Assembly: GCA_020047885.1 (NCBI GenBank)
Contig: JAIFNF010000141.1
Span: 1 to 13,300, forward strand
Reading direction: 5' to 3'
DNA: 13,300 nt
DNA from: Gammaproteobacteria bacterium
GTDB lineage: Bacteria > Pseudomonadota > Gammaproteobacteria > Competibacterales > Competibacteraceae
Shown here: positions 1-4,965 of the stretch, one piece after another
How positions within the stretch are numbered: the first letter of the stretch is position 1
Layout: every line of letters starts with the position of its first letter
Program-made: the position numbers and the translations under genes
The notes under the pieces: model-generated
Told to the model about the DNA's origin: nothing
What the model saw: the letters and a program-made list of their open reading frames with translations, nothing else
Database searches by the model: none

Positions 1-50
1 CCGACGCCCGTCGCCCGGATGGCGTTTTTCAAGGTTCGTTGCCTAATCAT
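1..50 (-). CDS. lpxC: UDP-3-O-acyl-N-acetylglucosamine deacetylase, N-terminal fragment (runs off left edge)
   Basis: Reading the minus strand from the ATG at 50-48 gives MIRQRTLKNAIRATGV, which I recognise as the conserved start of gammaproteobacterial LpxC. LpxC is the zinc-dependent cytoplasmic deacetylase that commits UDP-3-O-acyl-GlcNAc to lipid A synthesis. Only about 16 codons lie in the window, so no catalytic residue can be checked. A GGGGGA Shine-Dalgarno-like stretch (57-62, minus) sits 6 bases before the ATG and supports this start. In many gammaproteobacteria lpxC follows ftsZ. Here the preceding same-strand gene is a CDP-alcohol phosphatidyltransferase more than 350 bp away, so lpxC probably has its own promoter in 51-404. 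Confidence 0.85.
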   Translation of the reverse strand, partial: MIRQRTLKNAIRATGV

Positions 51-96
51 GTCAGGTCCCCCAACACATCAATTAATCTGGTGCATGACGGCGCGC

Positions 97-107
97 GCTC
101 CTCATGC
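97..107 (-). repeat. 11-bp direct repeat, lpxC-proximal copy
   Basis: Minus-strand GCATGAGGAGC, identical to the copy at 221-231. It lies about 47 bases before the lpxC ATG, just after the hairpin at 110-127 in the direction of lpxC transcription. The ATGAGGA core resembles both a Shine-Dalgarno and a CsrA-type GGA site, but no AUG at suitable distance opens a meaningful frame. Confidence 0.6.
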
Positions 108-109
108 GT

Positions 110-127
110 TGCGGTAAAGATACCGCA
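110..127. other. Perfect 7-bp stem hairpin in the lpxC leader
   Basis: TGCGGTA (110-116) pairs exactly with TACCGCA (121-127) around a 4-base loop. It sits about 60 bases upstream of the lpxC start. Neither strand has a T-run after it, so it is not a typical intrinsic terminator. A role in the lpxC leader RNA is plausible only. Confidence 0.5.
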
Positions 128-137
128 TTTCGTGGTT

Positions 138-166
138 ATATTGCAACTTTTGTTTCCATTTCACAA
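138..166 (-). promoter_or_regulatory. Weak sigma70-like promoter candidate for lpxC
   Basis: On the minus strand TTGTGA (161-166) and CAATAT (138-143) are separated by 17 bases. A transcript from here would start near 130 and carry the hairpin at 110-127 and one copy of the 11-bp repeat. Both hexamers match the consensus poorly; an overlapping TATAAC lies 3 bases further. This is a guess by position and composition. Confidence 0.25.
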
Positions 167-220
167 CTGAATTTGTTGCTAACTTGCGAAAGTCGAGATC
201 CAGTTTCCTCAGTGATCCCT

Positions 221-231
221 GCTCCTCATGC
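221..231 (-). repeat. 11-bp direct repeat, distal copy
   Basis: Second exact copy of minus-strand GCATGAGGAGC, 124 bp from the first (start to start). It lies in the most GGA-dense part of the leader, where four GGA triplets occur between 199 and 225. It could be a regulator or RNA-binding site; this is not established. Confidence 0.6.
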
Positions 232-249
232 CCCAGTGGTGCCTTTTTC

Positions 250-279
250 AGCATCTCTCGGTACTACCGCAGTGATGCT
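250..279. other. Imperfect stem-loop in the lpxC upstream region
   Basis: AGCATC (250-255) pairs with GATGCT (274-279). Inside it CGGT (259-262) pairs with ACCG (266-269) across a 3-base loop, with an asymmetric internal loop between the two stems. No T-run follows on either strand. Function unknown. Confidence 0.4.
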
Positions 280-404
280 TCCTGCTGCCCGCCAGACGGT
301 AATAGTCTACTGTCCGTGCTCCCCATCCATGATTTGTGTTACGTTAGCACCAAAAAAGTCAAAAACAACAAATTTGATAATGCAAGTCTGATCGCTAAAA
401 ACGA

Positions 405-1139
405 TTATATTCCCGCCAGGGCAACGGGTTTCGATTGCCGCCATAGCCACACCATATCTATAGCGAAGGACAGCGTCAGTACGCCTAATGCCCCGGCGGC
501 CAGCCAGGCCGAAACTGGCGGAATCAATGGCGGTGTCAGGCACAACGCCAGAACCGCGGTTTGCATCACGCACACGGTTTGCCGACGGCGACGCGGCGGT
601 AATGGCGCATTCAACCAGGGCTGCCATCCACCCAGCGCCACGAAAATGTAGCGTAATGCCCCGGAGAGCAGGACCCAGACGCCCGCCTTGTCGAATTGCC
701 AGACCAGCGCTGCCAGAATCAGAATCAAAAAAGCATCGACTTCCATATCAAACCGGGCACCGAATGGACTGTGCATCCCACTGCGCCGCGCCAACCAGCC
801 ATCCACGCCATCCAGCAGCAGCGCCATTCCCGCCAGCGCCGCCAGCAATCCGGCCAGTTCCGGCATCTGTGCGGGTTGCCCGATCAGTCCCGCCAACAGC
901 GCCGCGATACCGGCGCGCACCAGCGTAATGGCGTTAGCTGCGCCGAAACGGGTCAGTGGTTGATGCAGGTGCAGAAAGGGACTCAGGGCCAGCAGGAATC
1001 CGGTGAAAATAGCGAGCGATTGAACCGTTATACTGGCGGGCAACTGGAAAATCCGGGCAAGGGTCCAAGCGCTGCCTGTCAGTAACAGCAGCGCCGGGAG
1101 GATATGCAGCAGCGTACTGAAGATCAGCGCACGGTTCAT
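405..1139 (-). CDS. CDP-alcohol phosphatidyltransferase family membrane protein
   Basis: A 244-residue protein with several hydrophobic segments and the complete CDP-alcohol phosphotransferase signature D-x2-DG-x2-AR-x8-G-x3-D-x3-D at residues 110-135 (D110, D113, G114, A117, R118, G127, D131, D135). These enzymes sit in the inner membrane and transfer a phospho-alcohol from a CDP-linked donor to an alcohol, usually in phospholipid synthesis. The four acidic metal ligands are present, so it is probably active. The acceptor cannot be told from sequence; the first about 60 residues add hydrophobic helices not needed for the core fold. The ATG at 1139 lies 29 bp after the H-box gene, so the two are probably cotranscribed. 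The same strand continues toward lpxC, but 354 bp away. Confidence 0.85.
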   Translation of the reverse strand: MNRALIFSTLLHILPALLLLTGSAWTLARIFQLPASITVQSLAIFTGFLLALSPFLHLHQPLTRFGAANAITLVRAGIAALLAGLIGQPAQMPELAGLLAALAGMALLLDGVDGWLARRSGMHSPFGARFDMEVDAFLILILAALVWQFDKAGVWVLLSGALRYIFVALGGWQPWLNAPLPPRRRRQTVCVMQTAVLALCLTPPLIPPVSAWLAAGALGVLTLSFAIDMVWLWRQSKPVALAGI

Positions 1140-1168
1140 CAGTGCCCCAGTTTCTGGTGACTCACTGG

Positions 1169-1603
1169 CTATTCACAGGATTCCAAATCCCCGGCCTGAA
1201 TGGTGGCCAGTCGTGACAGGACTCTTTCGAGTTCGCTTAGCCCCCCGGACAGACTTTGGTTGAGCAGCTTGTCCAACAACGGTTCCGGCAGATGAATGGC
1301 CGCCGCCTGAATTTGCCCCACCAATTCGGCTAACCGGGTGGCATGGCGCTTCCCGTCAGCCGCCCATTGCTGGATTTGCGCCGCCGCCCGGACTGAGGAT
1401 TGCTGATCGATGCGGTCCGGGAGATGGGTCCGTAATTCGACCACCTCACGGCCAAACTGGTGGCTGAGGTTGCGCAACTCATCCAGCGGTTGTTGAATGG
1501 CGTCGGGCGTGCGGTTGTGCAAAATATCGCTGGCGCTCATCAACACGGTGAGCGGGGTGGCTAATTCATGGAGTAAAGCGCGTACCGCTGAGGTGATCGC
1601 CAT
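1169..1603 (-). CDS. Small protein with histidine-kinase-like H-box (HisKA-type helices only)
   Basis: A 144-residue, largely helical protein. Residues 11-20 read LHELATPLTV, matching the H-box of HisKA dimerisation/phosphoacceptor domains (His-Glu-x-x-[TN]-Pro-Leu), with H12 as the candidate phosphoacceptor. The remainder is amphipathic helix without the N, G1, F or G2 boxes of a histidine kinase ATPase domain and without a receiver or membrane segment. It could be a phosphotransfer partner, a dimerisation module or a degenerate kinase. I chose the ATG at 1603 because GGAGGG (1610-1615, minus) precedes it by 6 bases; a longer frame to 1657 would have no such site and would overlap the divergent dehydrogenase gene. 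It precedes the phosphatidyltransferase gene and diverges from the dehydrogenase unit across 46 bp. Confidence 0.6.
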   Translation of the reverse strand: MAITSAVRALLHELATPLTVLMSASDILHNRTPDAIQQPLDELRNLSHQFGREVVELRTHLPDRIDQQSSVRAAAQIQQWAADGKRHATRLAELVGQIQAAAIHLPEPLLDKLLNQSLSGGLSELERVLSRLATIQAGDLESCE

Positions 1604-1609
1604 ACTGGT

Positions 1610-1615
1610 CCCTCC
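1610..1615 (-). promoter_or_regulatory. Ribosome binding site deciding the H-box protein start
   Basis: GGAGGG on the minus strand with a 6-base spacer to the ATG at 1603. It rules in the short form of the H-box protein over the longer frame starting at 1657. The same 46-bp gap must also contain, or lie next to, the divergent promoters; I could not identify good -10/-35 pairs there. Confidence 0.7.
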
Positions 1616-1649
1616 GGTTGCCTGAAAGTATCCACAGGATAGAAACGAT

Positions 1650-2633
1650 ATGAGCATAGCTGAATTTCAACACGCTCGAGCTTTTTGGTTGACGGCACCC
1701 GGTTGTGGCGAATTACGCCGGGAAGGTCTGCCATTCACCGGGCCGGATGAGGTGCAAGTACGAACGCGGTATAGCGCCATCAGTCGTGGCACCGAGAGCC
1801 GGATTTTTCGCGGCGAGATGCCACCGAGTCAATACGCGGCGATGCGTGCACCGTTTCAGGACGGCGAACTTCCCGGACCGGTAAAATACGGTTATTGCAA
1901 TGTAGGCTTCGTTGAAATTGGGCCGCCGGCGCTGCTGGGGGAAACCGTCTTCTGCCTGTATCCGCATCAGGATCGCTATGTCGTTCCCGCTGCTGCCGTG
2001 ACGCCGGTGCCGCTAACGATTCCCGCGGGACGGGCGGTACTGGCGGCGAATCTGGAAACGGCGCTGAATGTGTTGTGGGACGCCGCGCCGCGATTGGGTG
2101 ACCGGATCACCGTGATCGGTGCCGGGGTAGTGGGCTGTTTGAGCGCCTGGCTGGCCGGACAATTGCCGGGTTGCCCGGTGCAATTGGTGGATATTGACCC
2201 CGGCAAAGCCCGTATCGCCCAATCCCTCGGGGTGCGCTTTACCTTGCCAGAAGCCGCAGAAGGTGGGCAGGATATCGTCATTCATGCCAGTGGCGCGCCT
2301 GCCGGACTGGCGACCGCGCTGCATCTGGCCGGCTTTGAGGCAACCGTGGTGGAAGCAAGCTGGTTTGGTGCGCAGTCGGTCCCGCTCCCATTGGGTGAAG
2401 ACTTTCATGTCAAACGCCTTAAAATACGCAGTTCTCAGGTCAGCCAGATCGCGACGGCTCAACGCAGCCGCTGGAACTTTTCACGGCGGATGGCGACCGT
2501 CATGGCATTGCTGGATGATCCGGTTCTGGATGGATTGATTAGCGGTGAAAGTTCATTCGAGGACTTGCCGCAGACCCTGGCCGAATTGAGCCGGAATCCA
2601 TCCGGCGTATTGTGTCATCGCATTGTTTACTAA
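1650..2633 (+). CDS. MDR-superfamily (alcohol-dehydrogenase-like) oxidoreductase lacking the zinc cysteine
   Basis: A 327-residue medium-chain dehydrogenase/reductase. The N-terminal GroES-like part (about 1-140) includes SAISRGTES at 42-50, where classical zinc alcohol dehydrogenases have their first catalytic-zinc cysteine; here the position is Ser/Arg, and the structural-zinc cysteine cluster is also missing. The Rossmann part has VIGAGVVG (155-162) and an acidic residue after the second strand (VDID, 180-183), suggesting NAD(H). This groups it with zinc-independent MDR proteins often labelled 'zinc-binding dehydrogenase'. The substrate is unknown. It is first in a plus-strand unit; the PTPS-like gene begins 24 bp after its stop. 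The ATG at 1650 has only a weak AGGA upstream. It likely carries out a redox step on the molecule handled by the downstream genes (inference). Confidence 0.8.
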   Translation: MSIAEFQHARAFWLTAPGCGELRREGLPFTGPDEVQVRTRYSAISRGTESRIFRGEMPPSQYAAMRAPFQDGELPGPVKYGYCNVGFVEIGPPALLGETVFCLYPHQDRYVVPAAAVTPVPLTIPAGRAVLAANLETALNVLWDAAPRLGDRITVIGAGVVGCLSAWLAGQLPGCPVQLVDIDPGKARIAQSLGVRFTLPEAAEGGQDIVIHASGAPAGLATALHLAGFEATVVEASWFGAQSVPLPLGEDFHVKRLKIRSSQVSQIATAQRSRWNFSRRMATVMALLDDPVLDGLISGESSFEDLPQTLAELSRNPSGVLCHRIVY

Positions 2634-2657
2634 GTGCTTACCACCCGGAATTTTCCC

Positions 2658-3059
2658 ATGTACACCGTTTGCGTCCGTGATCATTTCATGATCGCCCACA
2701 GCTTTCAGGGGGCTGTTTTTGGCCCCGCTCAGAAGATGCATGGGGCGACCTACGTCGTCGATCTGGAACTGCGTCGTCCCGACCTCGACCCTGACGGCGT
2801 CGTCGTGGATATTGGCAAGCTCAGCGACAGTCTGCGGGCGGTGCTGGCCGCATTGAATTACCGCAATCTCGACCAGACCCCGGAGTTTGCTGGACGCAAT
2901 ACCACGACCGAGTTCCTGGCGCGGGAGATTTTCGACCGCATGGCGGTATGTATTGAGGAGAGGCAACTGGGACCCAACACGGCTGAGCTGAGTTCCATGC
3001 GCGTCACCCTCCGCGAATCCCATGTCGCCTGGGCATCCTATGAGGGCGTACTGTCTTGA
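2658..3059 (+). CDS. 6-pyruvoyltetrahydropterin synthase / QueD-like protein with altered active site
   Basis: A 133-residue member of the PTPS/6-carboxytetrahydropterin synthase fold. Visible family features are HSFQG (14-18), MHGATY (27-32), VVVDIGKL (48-55), LNYRNLDQTP (66-75) and RESHVAWASYEG (119-130). By comparison with QueD (KC...LHGH, LDHxxLN), the catalytic Cys is Ala (A24), the second His of HGH is Ala (A30), and the Asp-His pair is Asn-Tyr (N67, Y68). H14, H28 and the substrate-binding Glu (E120) remain. It therefore probably does not catalyse the classical reactions and may bind or transform a related ligand. ATG at 2658 is preferred (GGAA 8 bases upstream) over an in-frame GTG at 2634 directly after the previous stop. 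The next gene overlaps its stop by 4 bases. Confidence 0.75.
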   Translation: MYTVCVRDHFMIAHSFQGAVFGPAQKMHGATYVVDLELRRPDLDPDGVVVDIGKLSDSLRAVLAALNYRNLDQTPEFAGRNTTTEFLAREIFDRMAVCIEERQLGPNTAELSSMRVTLRESHVAWASYEGVLS

Positions 3060-4150
3060 GCGCTGCGCATTTTCTGATTCCCGGTGATCCGAATCGACGC
3101 ACCGGCGGCACGATTTACGACCGGCGCATCATGGCCGGGTTGGAATATCTGGGGTGGCAAGTTGGCCTGCATTCGCTGGACGCCACCTTTCCCATGCCGA
3201 CGCCCGCCGCGCTGGATGAAGCCGACGCCGTATTGACGGGTTTGCCGGACCAAGCGCTGACGATCATCGACGGCCTGGCGCTGGGCGCGATGCCGGAGGT
3301 CGTGGCGGCTCACCGGGAGCGCTTGCGGCTGGTCGGGTTGGTCCATCACCCGCTGGCGCTGGAAACCGGTTTGCATGAGGCACAACGCCAACAATTATTC
3401 GTCAGTGAGCGTGAGGCGTTGCGTTCGGTGCGGCAGATCATCGTGACCAGTCCCAGTACGGTGCGGGCGTTGGCGGATTACGCGATTGCGCCGGAACAGT
3501 GTGCCGTGGTGCTGCCCGGTACTGATCCGGCCCCATTGGCGGTTGGCTCCAGCAGTGACGAAACGGTGTTGCTGTGCGCGGCCAGTCTGACGCCCCGCAA
3601 GGGTCATGCGGTCTTGTTTGAGGCGCTGGCGCAACTCAGGAAATCTGACTCCCCTCGCCCTATGGGAGAGGGGTTGGGGGTGAGGGGAGACTGGCGGTTG
3701 CGTTGTGCGGGCAGCGAGGCGCATGACCCGGTGACCGCCGCAGCCTTGCGCAAGCAGGTTGAGGATTTGGGGTTGACTGACCGTGTGGAGTGGCTGGGCG
3801 AGTTGGGAACCGCTGATCTACAGACTGCGTACCAGCAGGCCGACGGGTTTGTGCTGCCGTCCTTCCATGAGGGCTATGGCATGGTGCTGGCCGAGGCGCT
3901 GGCGCGAGGTTTACCGATTATTAGCACTACCGCTGGTGCGATTCCCGACACCGTGCCAGCAGATGCCGGGCTACTGGTTCCACCTGGCGATGCGACCGCA
4001 TTGGCTGAAGCCCTGGCGCGCTTCATGGACGAGCCGGGATTGCGGGAACGGCTGGCGGCTGGCGCTCGATCCGCCCGGCTGACGTTGCCGGATTGGCCGA
4101 CTGTCAGCGCCCAGTTCGCTAACGTGCTGGAAGCGGCAGCGGCGCGATGA
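3056..4150 (+). CDS. Family 4 glycosyltransferase (GT-B fold)
   Basis: A 364-residue GT-B glycosyltransferase. The C-terminal half shows the GT4 features: a donor-phosphate Arg-Lys in SLTPRKGH (177-184), a GxAGS-like stretch near 218-220, and the E-x7-E motif EGYGMVLAE (272-280) followed by ARGLPIISTTAGAIPD (283-298). It should transfer a sugar from a nucleotide donor to an unknown acceptor in the cytoplasm or at the membrane face. The start is a TTG at 3056 overlapping the preceding TGA (TTGA), with GAGGG 9 bases upstream, indicating translational coupling. A palindromic element is inserted in frame at residues about 197-212, in a surface region between the first and second blocks of the donor domain. 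The methyltransferase gene overlaps its stop (ATGA). Confidence 0.88.
   Translation: MSAAHFLIPGDPNRRTGGTIYDRRIMAGLEYLGWQVGLHSLDATFPMPTPAALDEADAVLTGLPDQALTIIDGLALGAMPEVVAAHRERLRLVGLVHHPLALETGLHEAQRQQLFVSEREALRSVRQIIVTSPSTVRALADYAIAPEQCAVVLPGTDPAPLAVGSSSDETVLLCAASLTPRKGHAVLFEALAQLRKSDSPRPMGEGLGVRGDWRLRCAGSEAHDPVTAAALRKQVEDLGLTDRVEWLGELGTADLQTAYQQADGFVLPSFHEGYGMVLAEALARGLPIISTTAGAIPDTVPADAGLLVPPGDATALAEALARFMDEPGLRERLAAGARSARLTLPDWPTVSAQFANVLEAAAAR
3649..3689. repeat. In-frame palindromic element within the glycosyltransferase gene
   Basis: A 41-bp GC-rich palindrome: CTCCCCTC (3649-3656) pairs with GAGGGGAG (3682-3689), and 3651-3660 pairs 9 of 10 with 3664-3673. Bases 3663-3687 are identical, over 25 bp, to the complement of 11925-11949 in hisF. 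Both copies are translated in the same frame, giving GEGLGVRG. It is a dispersed palindromic element of the kind that inserts in coding sequence without breaking the frame. Confidence 0.8.
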
Positions 4151-4965
4151 GCGGCTTTTCCCCGGAGTGGCTGGCGCTGCGCGAACCGGTCGATGCGGCT
4201 TCACGCCATGCGGAACTGACCACCCTGCTCCTCGACTGGCGGCGTTCCAGGTGGGGTGAACAACGGCTGTCAGTGCTGGATCTCGGCAGCGGCACCGGTG
4301 CGAACTGTCGATTTTTAGCGCCACGGCTCGGTGGAGATCAGCACTGGCGACTGGTGGATCACGATCCCGCATTACTGGCGCACAGTGCAGCGTTGCCGGG
4401 TTCCGTGGAACGGCAATCGCTGGATCTGGCTCACGATTTGGAGCAACTCGATTTCCAGGTCGTGCAACTGGTCACGGCCTCCGCCCTGATCGATCTGGTG
4501 TCCGCAGAATGGCTGGAACGGCTGGCCCGACGCTGTCAGGACGTCCAGGCGGCGGTGTTGATCGTCCTGACCTATGACGGAACTATCGTCTGGGAACCCG
4601 TGTTGGATGGCGACGCAACCGTTGCTGAGTGGGTGAATCGGCATCAACGCACGGATAAAGGGTTCGGACCCGCGCTGGGTCCAGAGGCCGCGCCCACGTT
4701 CAAAACCTTGCTGGAAGCGCGGGGCTATCAAGTGGACCTACAACCCAGCCCTTGGGTGTTAGCCCCGGAACAGGCCGCGATGCAGACCGCGTTGCTGGCA
4801 GGCTGGATCGCGGCGGTTCATGAAATTGCGCCAGATACCGGGACGTGGCTGGAGGACTGGGCGATCCAACGGCGCAGACTGATTGCCCAGAGCCAATCCC
4901 GCCTACAGGTCGGCCACTGGGACTTGTTCGCTACTGACCGTCAACTCTGTATCCCATCGATATAG
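4147..4965 (+). CDS. Class I SAM-dependent methyltransferase
   Basis: A 272-residue protein with motif I VLDLGSGTGANCRFLAPRL (43-61) and an acidic residue ending strand 2 (LVDHDPALL, 69-77), the usual SAM-binding signature of class I methyltransferases. No substrate-specific motif is recognised. It is the last gene of the four-gene plus-strand unit; its ATG overlaps the glycosyltransferase stop as ATGA, implying coupled translation and a shared pathway. Its last 25 bases overlap, tail to tail, the end of the kinase fusion gene on the other strand. It may methylate the glycosylated product of the preceding enzymes (inference). Confidence 0.82.
   Translation: MSGFSPEWLALREPVDAASRHAELTTLLLDWRRSRWGEQRLSVLDLGSGTGANCRFLAPRLGGDQHWRLVDHDPALLAHSAALPGSVERQSLDLAHDLEQLDFQVVQLVTASALIDLVSAEWLERLARRCQDVQAAVLIVLTYDGTIVWEPVLDGDATVAEWVNRHQRTDKGFGPALGPEAAPTFKTLLEARGYQVDLQPSPWVLAPEQAAMQTALLAGWIAAVHEIAPDTGTWLEDWAIQRRRLIAQSQSRLQVGHWDLFATDRQLCIPSI

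Larger units (their letters stand above)
51..404 (-). other. Gene-free leader/intergenic region upstream of lpxC
   Basis: About 354 bases without a convincing gene separate lpxC from the stop codon at 405. The region is more AT-rich than its surroundings. Read on the minus strand it contains a weak promoter-like pair, two hairpins, an 11-bp direct repeat and an excess of GGA triplets (eight between 199 and 328, a further one at 99-101). The plus-strand open frames over this area have no recognisable protein and no convincing ribosome binding site. It most likely carries the lpxC promoter and 5' leader. An sRNA gene is possible but unproven. Confidence 0.5.

Noticed and set aside
110..127. Hairpin as an intrinsic terminator
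   Set aside because: No T-run follows on either strand, and the stem is only 7 bp.
104..651. Two overlapping plus-strand open frames over the lpxC leader and the end of the phosphatidyltransferase gene
   Set aside because: No recognisable protein, Ser/Pro/Cys-rich composition typical of spurious frames, and antisense to a well-supported gene at one end.
1604..1657. Longer start for the H-box protein
   Set aside because: It would overlap the divergent dehydrogenase start and lacks a ribosome binding site, while GGAGGG precedes the ATG at 1603.
2634..2657. GTG start for the PTPS-like gene immediately after the dehydrogenase stop
   Set aside because: The extra eight residues are outside the family N-terminus (MYTVCVRDHF fits); GGAA precedes the ATG at 2658. 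Coupled GTG initiation cannot be fully excluded.
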